Below are positions 41,767 through 50,062 of a stretch of DNA of 64,000 bases, piece by piece. The DNA comes from a virus. Position 1 is the stretch's first letter; the number at the start of each line of letters is the position of its first letter. Below the pieces are notes generated by a model. The model searched no databases, was not told the origin of the DNA, and saw nothing but the letters and a program-made list of their open reading frames with translations. The position numbers were made by a program, and so were the translations under genes. The stretch covers positions 1-64,000 of the IMG/VR virus record IMGVR_UViG_3300046787_000675. One strand, given 5' to 3'.

Positions 41767-42159
41767 TTATCTTGTTAAGAATTTACCTATATACGGAGGA
41801 ACCTCTGCCCTATATTTCATAGCCAGCTTTTCCAGCTCGTATACTGCATTTTTATCTAAACCTCCTTCTTCTATCAGACAAGTGTCGTGCCAATATTGTA
41901 GATCTTCTAACAAATCTAAAAAATCATAAAATCGTTTAATACCCGTAGTCTCTAACATAGTTCTTACAGGATCATGATTACAGTTATACTCATCCATTAC
42001 CCTGCATAGTTCTTTCTGTGTTAATAAAACACCTACTCCGCATTTATCTCCATTAGGAGAGCGATACATACACCGGTTGTTTTCTTTCGATTTCGAGACT
42101 CTAAAGTTTTGTTTGGCTAGTCCTTTTAAGGACTTATAAAATAATACTTGTTCAGTCAT
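41767..42159 (-). CDS. Hypothetical protein (130 aa)
   Basis: MTEQVLFYKSLKGLAKQNFR then CMYRSPNGDKCGVGVLLTQK, where the two cysteines could bind metal, resembles small phage proteins with a GxKCxVGxL segment. Helical C-terminus. Family not identified. Confidence 0.65.
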   Translation of the reverse strand: MTEQVLFYKSLKGLAKQNFRVSKSKENNRCMYRSPNGDKCGVGVLLTQKELCRVMDEYNCNHDPVRTMLETTGIKRFYDFLDLLEDLQYWHDTCLIEEGGLDKNAVYELEKLAMKYRAEVPPYIGKFLTR

Positions 42160-42170
42160 ATTTTGTTTCC

Positions 42171-42830
42171 TTATTGTAATAGCTTCTCGTACATTGTAGC
42201 TACTTCGTTGTCAAATAGAAATTCTAAACGCTCGCGCATCTGTACAGGAAAGTTGTCTTCATTTGTCACGCCATTTACCGCTACATGGTGGTTCCACAGT
42301 AAAGCGTCATCCGCCATTGCATCTATGTAAGGGTTTGTAAGGAAAAAGACGCATAGTGTGTAACAAGGGGAGACTTTGAATAGATCACTTGTCCATACAT
42401 GCTTACCTTGTCTTGTAGTTTGTACACTATCTACAGATATATCCACGCCGTGTTTGTCTAAGGTAATAGTTCTTATCTTGTTGTTTATATCATTTACTTT
42501 TTGCGTAAAAGTCTCTACAACATCAAACCCTAACGCCACAGCACATTTAAATTCATTCTCCACGTATCGACCCCGATACTCCGAACCTAGCTTTTCTCCT
42601 GTCAAAGCATAGAATAGACAGAATTTACCGTATTTATTTAGGTACTCTGTCTTATCCCCGTCCGGTTGTATTGTAGGTATGGTTTGTGCTTTTTTATACG
42701 TTAACCATCCTTTACCGTACACAAATAGCTCTTTTCTGCGTCTCGATGTTTCACAAGGATACAGTACATCATCTATCAGCGCTGCTTTAAAAGGACTAGT
42801 CACCTTTGTTTCTTTATCTAAGTAATACAT
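42171..42830 (-). CDS. Hypothetical protein (219 aa)
   Basis: Mixed fold (MYYLDKETKVTSPFKAALID, KFCLFYALTGEKLGSEYRGR). The C-terminal part is helical (MRERLEFLFDNEVATMYEKL). No family recognised. It abuts the 80-aa gene. Confidence 0.68.
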   Translation of the reverse strand: MYYLDKETKVTSPFKAALIDDVLYPCETSRRRKELFVYGKGWLTYKKAQTIPTIQPDGDKTEYLNKYGKFCLFYALTGEKLGSEYRGRYVENEFKCAVALGFDVVETFTQKVNDINNKIRTITLDKHGVDISVDSVQTTRQGKHVWTSDLFKVSPCYTLCVFFLTNPYIDAMADDALLWNHHVAVNGVTNEDNFPVQMRERLEFLFDNEVATMYEKLLQ

Positions 42831-43073
42831 CTACTTCCTGCTTGTTGTTATTTTGTCTAGTCTGCTTTGTAGTCGCTCAGCAATAGCATCTAGATAAGGT
42901 TTATTATCTTCACATTCCATTCCAATGGAAGCCTCAGCTACATCTTCTTTATCTAACCATCCACCGGCCTCCTTACAGAGGACAGTGCCGTCTTCATAGT
43001 AGAAAAGATGGTCACCTACAAGGAAAGTACCGTCGTCACTTTCCTTGGTTACTATTTTTGCTGCTGTTAGCAT
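42831..43073 (-). CDS. Hypothetical protein (80 aa)
   Basis: Beta-looking N-terminus (MLTAAKIVTKESDDGTFLVG) and a helical end (LDAIAERLQSRLDKITTS). The 9-bp inverted repeat AAGGAAAGT/ACTTTCCTT (43021-43047) lies in the coding sequence. Overlaps the next gene by 7 bp. Confidence 0.65.
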   Translation of the reverse strand: MLTAAKIVTKESDDGTFLVGDHLFYYEDGTVLCKEAGGWLDKEDVAEASIGMECEDNKPYLDAIAERLQSRLDKITTSRK

Positions 43074-43405
43074 ACATTTACTAGTTCTTTATGTATTTTT
43101 TTGCACAAGGTTGTCGTCTTACGTATCTCTTCCTTAAGTGATTTACCCTTATCTTGTAAATTCTTCTTAAGACACTTCAGCATCTTCCTGCGGATGCTTC
43201 CTGTGCCTATACTCTGATTTAAAGTAAAGAAGTACACAGTCTGTGTTGTAGCCGATACGCTTGTTTTATCGACCTCATTTATTTTTATAATAGGGCAGCC
43301 ATTATATGCGGAAGTAAAGAAAGATCCCTCTTCGTAGACCTCTATTATGTCCATTGACAATTTAAGATCTATGTCTAGTTTAAATCTATGTAATGCTTTT
43401 TTCAT
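43067..43405 (-). CDS. Hypothetical protein (112 aa)
   Basis: Starts MKKALHRFKLDIDLKLSMDI; Lys-rich C-terminal helices (LKCLKKNLQDKGKSLKEEIR). ATGA overlap with the 47-aa gene upstream. No family recognised. Confidence 0.65.
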   Translation of the reverse strand: MKKALHRFKLDIDLKLSMDIIEVYEEGSFFTSAYNGCPIIKINEVDKTSVSATTQTVYFFTLNQSIGTGSIRRKMLKCLKKNLQDKGKSLKEEIRKTTTLCKKIHKELVNVC

Positions 43406-43545
43406 TTTGATTTCCTTGTAATTAACTCTTGTATCTTTTCGGACACGTCTTTGTGCATACCTTGTTTAAGCTCTAAAGCAAGTATTCGCAGAGCACAGTT
43501 ATGAAGTTTTTTCTCGAGTTTTTTAATTCGGCTCTTGGTTTTCAT
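43402..43545 (-). CDS. Small basic helical protein (47 aa)
   Basis: Starts MKTKSRIKKLEKKLHNCALR, probably one long helix. It shares ATGA with the next gene, and it fills a gap of 140 bp. Function unknown. Confidence 0.6.
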   Translation of the reverse strand: MKTKSRIKKLEKKLHNCALRILALELKQGMHKDVSEKIQELITRKSK

Positions 43546-43549
43546 TGTC

Positions 43550-43930
43550 TTACTTTTTGTATATTCTGTGGATCGTATACTCGTATCCTTGACAGTCGGT
43601 TATCATATAAGGTGTTTTAATTTTACCTTCAAATAACCCTTCCTGTTCTAAGGCTTCTGCAAGGGCAAAGTCCGAGATAGACATATCCTCGCCTACTAGG
43701 TCATCGGCATAATTTCTTGTATATCGGACTCCGTAGGATTCAATATCTAACATTATATCGAAGTAACGTATCCCCAGTTTACGGGTGTCCGGGGGATTGC
43801 TATTGCGTATCTTCTCAAGTATTCTCGCGTCTAATTGTCTATTGAGTATGAAAAGCCTAATTGTAAATACTACAAATATAAGGACGCTCATTATCGATAC
43901 GGTAAGGGATATTAATGTGAGTGTAGTCAT
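43550..43930 (-). CDS. Membrane-anchored hypothetical protein (126 aa)
   Basis: I start at ATG 43930 (MTTLTLISLTVSIMSVLIFV), which overlaps the previous stop as ATGA. One N-terminal membrane helix, then a soluble acidic domain (LGIRYFDIMLDIESYGVRYT). No family recognised. Confidence 0.68.
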   Translation of the reverse strand: MTTLTLISLTVSIMSVLIFVVFTIRLFILNRQLDARILEKIRNSNPPDTRKLGIRYFDIMLDIESYGVRYTRNYADDLVGEDMSISDFALAEALEQEGLFEGKIKTPYMITDCQGYEYTIHRIYKK

Positions 43931-44121
43931 TTTATTCCTTTGTGCTGTCTGCACGTTTTAGTTTTGCTAGTTCTTCGAAGGTAGCTCTTCGAGATCTTTA
44001 GCGCGTTTTTCTTATAGTATTCGCGCTTACGTTTTCTCGCCTCCTCGTTATGAATACGGTAGTGTTCGCGCCGTTTTGTATTCCGCTCTATACGGCGCTC
44101 TTCAGGAGTTTTTTTATCCAT
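43927..44121 (-). CDS. Small highly basic protein (64 aa)
   Basis: Very Lys/Arg-rich helix (RIERNTKRREHYRIHNEEAR, RKREYYKKNALKISKSYLRR), likely to bind nucleic acid. The repeated (N/E)xRREYYxxN pattern is common in small phage proteins near HNH genes. No enzyme motif. Confidence 0.65.
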   Translation of the reverse strand: MDKKTPEERRIERNTKRREHYRIHNEEARKRKREYYKKNALKISKSYLRRTSKTKTCRQHKGIK

Positions 44122-44137
44122 ATAAATTATTTATCGG

Positions 44138-44623
44138 TTATTTTGTTTCTGTAGGGAAGTCTATATAATGTTCGGAGTCTTCTTGAGCACATCCTTCAAC
44201 ACCGCATATACCGCTTCCGATATATTCAGATATAGTCGCTTCTTCTAATTGTTCCTCGTGTTTAGTTAAACATTTATCACATATCTGACTCCGAGTACCT
44301 TCGTCACCTACGGTAACATCATCAAATGTAACACCGTTAAACGCGTATACAGCTTTGTGTTCGACTCTCCTTCTCCTTTCCTGCTCGCGGATTTCACTTA
44401 GTGTTTCCTTCGCGATGTCTCCCTCTAGTATCATTTTATATAACATAAACCATTCCTTATTGTTTAAGGACTCCGGCTTATCTCTGAGAAGTCTGCTTTC
44501 GTCATTATCGTATACATCCTCCCCGTCGATAAGTCTTTGTAGTATATCGATATCTGTTATTGTAGAGCATGAATAATACTTTGTATAATTTTTCTCTATT
44601 GTGTTATTTATTTCTGTGTCCAT
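44138..44623 (-). CDS. Hypothetical protein with Cys pair (161 aa)
   Basis: Helical N-terminal part and a C-terminal segment with SQICDKCLTKHEEQL and GSGICGVEGCAQEDSEHYID, a CxxC plus CxxxxC pattern that could bind zinc. No family recognised. TAAGGAGAGACT precedes the ATG. Confidence 0.68.
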   Translation of the reverse strand: MDTEINNTIEKNYTKYYSCSTITDIDILQRLIDGEDVYDNDESRLLRDKPESLNNKEWFMLYKMILEGDIAKETLSEIREQERRRRVEHKAVYAFNGVTFDDVTVGDEGTRSQICDKCLTKHEEQLEEATISEYIGSGICGVEGCAQEDSEHYIDFPTETK

Positions 44624-44640
44624 AGTCTCTCCTTATGGTT

Positions 44641-44898
44641 TTATTTTCTAATTTGTTGTTTATAATATTGCCATTTCTGGGCTTCCCGGATTTTAAGTTC
44701 TCTCCTGCTGTCTACTTTTTCACTTCCAGGCAGTTCCGGGGCTTTCTTTACGATATTCATCTTCAGGTAGGACTTATGGGCGTGTATAGGGTATTTAAAC
44801 TCTATAAGCCCTGCATGATCCGGGATATCTCCCAGAGATACTAATCCCTCTGGAACACAGAAATAGAAATGCTTTAGTTTAGACTTCCGATCACTTTT
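44641..44898 (-). pseudogene. Truncated MmcB/VRR-like nuclease, 3' end beside IS607
   Basis: The frame reads KSDRKSKLKHFYFCVPEGLV and SLGDIPDHAGLIEFKYPI, which resembles the C-terminal half of MmcB-type DNA repair/PD-(D/E)XK proteins (DxRSDxKW...FYFxVPxx...GLI). There is no start codon: the frame runs back into the end of the IS607 element at 44.9 kb. The 5' half is not found on the other side of the element. Confidence 0.5.
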
Positions 44899-44900
44899 TA

Positions 44901-46076
44901 TTAATTGTTATTAACAATGCATGCTCGCATTTCTGCGAACAAGGGCTGATCTGCCAACGCACGTAGGAAAATCCCACGCGCTCCATTTATATCTCGGCAC
45001 ATACTCTGTCCGAGACTCTTGATGGTCTTACGACCACCTAGATTTTGGATAACTTCTCCTGTCCAACTAGCGGTTTTACTTGTGTATGCTTCGCATTGTC
45101 TTATTATTATTTTTCCTGCCTCGTTAGCTTTACTTAAAAGCTTTTGAGAGAACTTGTAGTGGGATAAGGTAAGCATTTGACGTACTGACTTTTTGCGTAG
45201 CTTACGAGCAGCTTTACAAACCATATTACTTACTTCGAAAGGAGGTAGGATTATAACATCAAAGTTATTAACAAGCATAGCTACAGCTTTGTTGTGTAGT
45301 TCGGCTATTAAGTCTTTGATTTTCCAACGCATCCTATCTGCAGCTTTCTTAAGCCTATATCGTTGCTTAGCTGTACATTTAGTTTGTCGACTTATCAAGT
45401 CGTCTAAATAAATACACAATCTTGTTATTCTGCTCATAGCGCCTGAACCTATTTTAAAAACACCTGCAGGAGAGTAGCCTGTTAAGAATGTTCGTACACC
45501 TGGATCAAGAGCTACAATCCTACCTTGGTTTTCGGCAGGTACTGTAGTTACTTGTTCCGGTATACAGACAAACCATCTACCTTGTTGGTAAATAAGTCTG
45601 CTGTCCATAGGGGAATTTGGAATAGCTTCAGAATAGCGCAATACGCCTGACAATCTTTGATAAATACCTTTATCGCTTATCGCGCTCTTAGGGATGTAAC
45701 AAGAGTGTACAGGCTCTTTCTTACTTTTAAATTTAGGTACTTGGGGTACCCCTGTCTGCTTAGTAGTCATACGGCATTTAACAAGGCAAGAGTGCGCTTC
45801 TTTTACAGCTATAGACTTTATTTGATATGGTATTTCTTTCGACCATACAGGAGCGTCTTTGAAAAGAATATTTCTAAGATCCATCCAAGACACTCTTTCT
45901 GCAGGGTTTTTGTTTAACCAATCTAAAGCTAAGTTGTAGAAGAAACGGAAAGAACCTAGCCATTTCTTAAAGGCTATTTTCGTCTCTTTCAACGGATAGA
46001 TTCGTATCTTTCTCGATTTTGTTAGCGTACTTCCCAAATCGTGCGAAGCTGCTGGAGAAGTATTGTGATAATTCAT
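44901..46076 (-). CDS. tnpB: TnpB RNA-guided nuclease, IS607 type (391 aa)
   Basis: Start taken at ATG 46076, overlapping tnpA as is usual in IS607. RuvC motifs: IVALDPGVRTFLTGYSP (first Asp), FDVIILPPFEVSNMV (Glu) and MCRDINGARGIFLRAL (last Asp). The TSKTASWTGEVIQNLGG segment replaces the Cys4 zinc ribbon of most TnpB, as known in one IS607 branch also found in large viruses. An upstream part of the same open frame (to 46493) is only a shadow of tnpA. Confidence 0.82.
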   Translation of the reverse strand: MNYHNTSPAASHDLGSTLTKSRKIRIYPLKETKIAFKKWLGSFRFFYNLALDWLNKNPAERVSWMDLRNILFKDAPVWSKEIPYQIKSIAVKEAHSCLVKCRMTTKQTGVPQVPKFKSKKEPVHSCYIPKSAISDKGIYQRLSGVLRYSEAIPNSPMDSRLIYQQGRWFVCIPEQVTTVPAENQGRIVALDPGVRTFLTGYSPAGVFKIGSGAMSRITRLCIYLDDLISRQTKCTAKQRYRLKKAADRMRWKIKDLIAELHNKAVAMLVNNFDVIILPPFEVSNMVCKAARKLRKKSVRQMLTLSHYKFSQKLLSKANEAGKIIIRQCEAYTSKTASWTGEVIQNLGGRKTIKSLGQSMCRDINGARGIFLRALADQPLFAEMRACIVNNN

Positions 46077-46557
46077 TAACGTTTGTTGTGAGTTCTTCTT
46101 TGGAGCTAAAGCGGTGGTCATTGAGAACCACGATTTCTCCGCCGTTCTTCCTAACCATGGACTCAATGAGGTCAAATCCAAGTCTAACAAGTCGGTCTTT
46201 ACTGGTAACCACAAGCGTGAGCTTATCTCCCTGCATAAGTCGTTCCAGTAAGGCTTGAAGTCCTTTTCTTTTGAAGTTAAGAGCACTTCCGGTGTCTTCG
46301 ATGACTTCAGCGTTTGGGTACAGCTGTCTAAGTTGCGCGGTTTGTCGGACGAGGTCGTCCTTTTGTTCCGGCGAGTGGACTCTGCAGTAAAGGACGATAG
46401 AACTGTCTGCTTGTCCTCGAATGTACGATTTGACATCGTACAATCGCTGACCTGCTTCATTTTTGACTGTTCTAATCTTTCCTTCATCTGCATACTTCCT
46501 TAATGTGTTAGGATGCATTCCTAATTCTTTACTCGCCTTTCTACTTGGTAGTAACAT
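45967..46557 (-). CDS. tnpA: IS607 serine recombinase TnpA (196 aa)
   Basis: MerR-like helix-turn-helix start (MLLPSRKASKELGMHPNTLR) and serine-recombinase catalytic domain with IVLYCRVHSPEQKDDLVRQT (catalytic Ser in the VHSPEQ position), then LVVTSKDRLVRLGFDLIESM. Complete; AAGGAGGTAATA precedes the ATG. Mediates insertion and excision without target duplication. Confidence 0.92.
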   Translation of the reverse strand: MLLPSRKASKELGMHPNTLRKYADEGKIRTVKNEAGQRLYDVKSYIRGQADSSIVLYCRVHSPEQKDDLVRQTAQLRQLYPNAEVIEDTGSALNFKRKGLQALLERLMQGDKLTLVVTSKDRLVRLGFDLIESMVRKNGGEIVVLNDHRFSSKEELTTNVNELSQYFSSSFARFGKYANKIEKDTNLSVERDENSL

Positions 46558-46637
46558 TATTACCTCCTTTCAATAGGTTACTTAATAGTAACATAGTAAA
46601 TGTTAATTTCAAGTAGTATTTGTTAATAAAAAATCAT

Positions 46638-47300
46638 TTAGTTAAAATCCTCTTCCTGCGGGACATACTTTTTCTTATCGCTGTCGTAGCACATGGTAAA
46701 AGTTATATCGAGAGCTACAGGTATTTTTAGTATAGACACGACTTTGTCTATTACATCATCGTCCAATACAACACATCCCTGATCTTCATAATAGGTCTGG
46801 TGTTTTATAAACATATCCCATTCCGCTCTAGGTACCTTAGGGATAGGGTGGTTTCTATTCCCATAAACACTTTCGTACTCATAAGAGGTCATAAGTCTTG
46901 TATTTAATTTATGCAATCTGCGAATCTCCGGATATGCGCCTACATCTGTATCTAGTGTTAAGATCATACCTTCAGACTTCCAGGTTATACCTATGCGATG
47001 TTTATTTTTTTCCTTACTTCTATTTTTATAGAATACGCTTATTTGATATACGAACTTTTTACCGGATTGGTTTATCTGAGTAGTACCGTCAGTAGGAAAT
47101 ACCTCAAGGGCTTTTGCCAGCTGCTCCCTTGTAGCAGATGCTATATAGGTATTATGTCCGTACCCTCCTGTAGACTCAATACCGGTCTTATCGTAGATAA
47201 GTTTCTCCTCCGTGGCTACGCGTATATCTTCTTTATACTTCTTTTCCAAACGTACCAAGGCTTCTGCGTGTTCCTCGTGTACCTGTTGTATTGTTTTCAT
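46638..47300 (-). CDS. Hypothetical protein (220 aa)
   Basis: A coiled-coil start (MKTIQQVHEEHAEALVRLEK) then a mixed-fold domain (NTYIASATREQLAKALEVFP, WKSEGMILTLDTDVGAYPEI). No family recognised. It ends just before IS607 element 1 and overlaps the 63-aa array gene by 4 bp. Confidence 0.7.
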   Translation of the reverse strand: MKTIQQVHEEHAEALVRLEKKYKEDIRVATEEKLIYDKTGIESTGGYGHNTYIASATREQLAKALEVFPTDGTTQINQSGKKFVYQISVFYKNRSKEKNKHRIGITWKSEGMILTLDTDVGAYPEIRRLHKLNTRLMTSYEYESVYGNRNHPIPKVPRAEWDMFIKHQTYYEDQGCVVLDDDVIDKVVSILKIPVALDITFTMCYDSDKKKYVPQEEDFN

Positions 47301-47488
47301 AATTTTCCTTTGTTATTCTTATTATTTAGAACTACGGCCTGTACATGGGAATTTATACTGACATCATTTATACTATCTCTTACGTTGTCCAGTGCTGCTA
47401 TAGATACACCTACAGGTAAATTTGCTGAATTAAGATATAATGTTAAATGTTCAACAGCTTTATCTACTGTTAGGTCTACGCTTCTCAT
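47297..47488 (-). CDS. Small array-type gene (63 aa)
   Basis: MRSVDLTVDKAVEHLTLYLN and VGVSIAALDNVRDSINDVSI show the (M)xxV...V..(A)V... pattern of the small-gene array to the right. ATGA overlap with the 220-aa gene. Confidence 0.68.
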   Translation of the reverse strand: MRSVDLTVDKAVEHLTLYLNSANLPVGVSIAALDNVRDSINDVSINSHVQAVVLNNKNNKGKL

Positions 47489-47503
47489 ATTTTTCCTTTT
47501 TTG

Positions 47504-47719
47504 TTATATTTGTTTACTTATTATTGCGACTAAGGAGGATTTGTATACGGGGGATGTTTTACATAAATCTCCCGCTGCTTTAGCTAGAGATTGTTCCAGA
47601 CTTAAGACCTTAGCTTCTTTAATATTTGTTATACAGAATGAGTCGTTTCCCTTATATCCTCCAATATCATAGATCTTGAAGGACGGAATACTTTGGTGTA
47701 AATAGATGAGCCTATTTTC
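47504..47719 (-). pseudogene. Start-less member of the small-gene array
   Basis: An open frame without an ATG that contains GNDSFCITNIKEAKVLSLEQ, similar to TQYCIISCGDEKVSLS in array genes at 51269 and 52294. It probably lost its start codon or uses a rare start. Confidence 0.5.
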
Positions 47720-47726
47720 TTATTTA

Positions 47727-47906
47727 TTATACACATATAGAAGTACTATGCACGATATTAACCCGACTATCTATCACAGGTGCCTTGACTTTTTCGCTAA
47801 CAGAATACCATGGTTTATCAGTCACTTTGTGATATACTAACTCGCTCGATAGTTTTCTTACATTAAAACCCCCAGACTCTTCTATTCTCTCTGATATGTT
47901 ATTCAT
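47727..47906 (-). CDS. Small array gene (59 aa)
   Basis: MNNISERIEESGGFNVRKLS and VSEKVKAPVIDSRVNIVHST follow the array pattern. AGAGGTCATAC precedes the ATG. It is the first array gene to the left of IS607 element 2. Confidence 0.62.
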   Translation of the reverse strand: MNNISERIEESGGFNVRKLSSELVYHKVTDKPWYSVSEKVKAPVIDSRVNIVHSTSICV

Positions 47907-48036
47907 GTATGACCTCTTCTGCTTCAGACGATGTATCTTTGCATATTTTAGAGAGGGTCGTTAAAAGTTAAAATATCAGTTGACATTTGTTGATTCCTAT
48001 TTATATTCGTTGTATGGTTAAAACAACGAGGTTTAT

Positions 48037-48609
48037 ATGTTTTTAAAAAAGTGGGCTAAACAGCAACAAATAAGCTACTGGACAGCCCTTAGGTGGTTTC
48101 ATTCTGGTAAGTTACCTGTTAAAGCTATCCAAACTGAAACAGGGTCTATTTTAGTAATTGAAGAGTCTTCTGCACCGTTATCTAATTGTGTAGGAGTACA
48201 CCTGTACGCTAGGGTAAGTAGTCACGACCAAAAACAAGATCTCAATAGACAGCTACAGAGGTTGCGTGACTACTGCGCTTCTAGAGGTTTTAATATACTT
48301 AGTGAAACAGCTGAAATTGGTTCAGGGTTAAACTCTGAACGCAAAGGTCTGGCTAAGATTCTTAAAAAAGAAGCTGGGGATATTGTCGTCGAACATAGAG
48401 ATAGACTTGCACGCTTCGGTGTCCCTTACATAGAAGAGGCGCTGTCTGCTAGACATAGAAAACTTGTAGTTATCAATGAGACTGAAAGTTCTCAAGAACT
48501 TGTACAAGACTTTATTGATATTGTCACATGTATGTGTGCTCGAATCTATGGAAAACGATCTGCCTCTAATAAAGCTAAAAAAGCTTTAGCAGCCACTCAA
48601 CAGGATTAA
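48037..48609 (+). CDS. tnpA: IS607 serine recombinase TnpA (190 aa)
   Basis: HTH start (MFLKKWAKQQQISYWTALRW) and catalytic domain with VHLYARVSSHDQKQDLNRQL (Ser in RVSSHDQ) and VVEHRDRLARFGVPYIEEAL. Complete. Cytochrome-free, single-domain pattern of IS607 TnpA. The stop at 48609 is one base from the start of tnpB. Confidence 0.92.
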   Translation: MFLKKWAKQQQISYWTALRWFHSGKLPVKAIQTETGSILVIEESSAPLSNCVGVHLYARVSSHDQKQDLNRQLQRLRDYCASRGFNILSETAEIGSGLNSERKGLAKILKKEAGDIVVEHRDRLARFGVPYIEEALSARHRKLVVINETESSQELVQDFIDIVTCMCARIYGKRSASNKAKKALAATQQD

Positions 48610-48610
48610 T

Positions 48611-49684
48611 ATGAAAAGGTCTAGTAAATGCTCTATTAAGTTTACTACTAAGAGTAAACAACACAAGCTTTCTCTTATTTTAGACGAATATGCCCGTGTA
48701 GTAAATTCATTTATAGACCTCTTTTGGACATCCTGCCCAAGTAAGGCTGCCCTTTTAAAACCTGTTGTAGACTCTGTTAATTCTTATTTTTCCGCACGTC
48801 TTAGAAAAGTAGCTGCTCGCGAAGCTATAGATATGGTAGTAGCCATGAAGCAACGAGGCGGGAATAAACCTGTACATACAGGTAAACGTATGTGCCTTTC
48901 CGAAACAATTGCAAACTACAAACCTTCGAAAGCAAAGCATTTCGAAGGTTGGATAGAGTTGCGGTGTATAGGTGCTAAAATAGCTATTGACCTTCCTATA
49001 AAGCTGCACAAACACTTTAATAAGTTACATGCTTCGATGGATTTATGTAAATCCATCGTACTTACGCCTACCTACGCGATGTTCTCTTTTTCTAAAGAAA
49101 TAGAGTACCCTGCGGTTGTGTCTGCACCTCTAGCTATAGACTCCGGAATAAAAGCTCTTGCTTCGTGTTCGGACAACACCCAACTAGGTGCCGATATAGA
49201 AACATACATTAAAAGAGTTAGACGTTGTAAACAGAACTCTAGAGGGCAGCAAACTGCTCGAAGAGCCTTAAAACAACGAATAGACGAAGTAGCTAAACAA
49301 GTTTTACAGAAGGGCGCTGATGTTGTCATCGTAGAAAACTTAAAGAACATAACAAAAAACACTAAAGTCAAACGACGCTTGACTAAAAATATGCGTTGCG
49401 TTCTCGGTACTTGGAACCTGAGATATTGGTTAAGCAGATTAGAACAGCGCTGCGAATCGAACCGTGTTCGATTCGTTAGCGTTCCTGCTTACTACACATC
49501 TCAGAAATGTTCTAAGTGCGGTCACACCGAGAAGAGAAACAGGCAACAAGAAATATTCCGATGCTGTGTCTGTGATTACACAGCTAACGCTGACGTGCAA
49601 GCGTCTATGAATATTTTAGGTCTGTTTCTTGCCGGCACCTACGGTTCCGGCTGCAAAGACAAGTTTGCTATAAAAGTAAACTGA
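48611..49684 (+). CDS. tnpB: TnpB RNA-guided nuclease, IS607 type (357 aa)
   Basis: RuvC motifs SAPLAIDSGIKALASCSDN (Asp), ADVVIVENLKNITK (Glu) and ANADVQASMNIL (Asp), with a canonical Cys4 zinc ribbon SQKCSKCGHTEKRNRQQEIF and CCVCDY. It differs strongly from element 1 TnpB, so the two elements are separate arrivals. All catalytic residues present; a guide RNA from the element's right end is expected. Confidence 0.92.
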   Translation: MKRSSKCSIKFTTKSKQHKLSLILDEYARVVNSFIDLFWTSCPSKAALLKPVVDSVNSYFSARLRKVAAREAIDMVVAMKQRGGNKPVHTGKRMCLSETIANYKPSKAKHFEGWIELRCIGAKIAIDLPIKLHKHFNKLHASMDLCKSIVLTPTYAMFSFSKEIEYPAVVSAPLAIDSGIKALASCSDNTQLGADIETYIKRVRRCKQNSRGQQTARRALKQRIDEVAKQVLQKGADVVIVENLKNITKNTKVKRRLTKNMRCVLGTWNLRYWLSRLEQRCESNRVRFVSVPAYYTSQKCSKCGHTEKRNRQQEIFRCCVCDYTANADVQASMNILGLFLAGTYGSGCKDKFAIKVN

Positions 49685-49687
49685 TTG

Positions 49688-49822
49688 TCAACGGTTAACC
49701 TTATCTGTTACACCCTTCGTAACTATATCCTCTACACTCTGGGGTATTTTTTCTAAAAAACGACACCACTTGTTCTCCTTCTCTAAAATACGGTTCCACA
49801 CTATTTCATTGACGTTGCGCAT
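49688..49822 (-). CDS. Small array gene cut by IS607 element 2 (44 aa)
   Basis: MRNVNEIVWNRILEKENKWC ... DIVTKGVTDKVNR. The last codon and stop come from the IS end. Without the element the frame would read on as VTDKVNDPL and stop, so only three residues are lost. Function unknown. Confidence 0.65.
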   Translation of the reverse strand: MRNVNEIVWNRILEKENKWCRFLEKIPQSVEDIVTKGVTDKVNR

Positions 49823-49873
49823 ATTTATTACCTCGTTTTGTTTATTATGTATGTTTCAGTACTTTATATTTCT

Positions 49874-50062
49874 TTAAGATTGAAAAAAGAGTTGTCTGGT
49901 TTTATAAAGTATGTCGAGAGACCTCACACATACTTCTCGATATACTAACATGTGTGTACTTGTATGAACTTCCTGGGATACTACCTTAGATTTTTCTGTG
50001 CTTAAAGGTGTACGCAATCCTTCCCAGATTTCCGTAGCTATCTTTTCATTAATATTATCCAT
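49874..50062 (-). CDS. Small array gene (62 aa)
   Basis: MDNINEKIATEIWEGLRTPL then VVSQEVHTSTHMLVYREVCV. It shares one base with the previous stop. Part of the array described in findings. Confidence 0.65.
   Translation of the reverse strand: MDNINEKIATEIWEGLRTPLSTEKSKVVSQEVHTSTHMLVYREVCVRSLDILYKTRQLFFQS

Larger units (their letters stand above)
44895..46640 (-). mobile_element. IS607-family element 1
   Basis: Contains a serine recombinase (tnpA) and overlapping TnpB gene on the minus strand. The outer boundaries are judged from neighbouring truncation (left) and the gap after the 46638 gene (right). GTTAATAA/TTATTAAC stand at the two ends as a weak inverted pair. No target duplication is expected for this family. 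Confidence 0.8.
47960..49698 (+). mobile_element. IS607-family element 2
   Basis: TnpA then TnpB on the plus strand. GTTAA stands at both edges (47960-47964 and 49694-49698) and TTGACA/TGTCAA lie just inside (47980-47985, 49686-49691). Removing the element restores a continuous reading frame end for the gene at 49688-49822 (see findings). Orientation is opposite to element 1. Confidence 0.85.

Noticed and set aside
46077-46493. Extra 139 N-terminal codons for the TnpB of element 1
   Set aside because: They overlap the complete serine recombinase in another frame and show no TnpB similarity; the ATG at 46076 gives a normal length.
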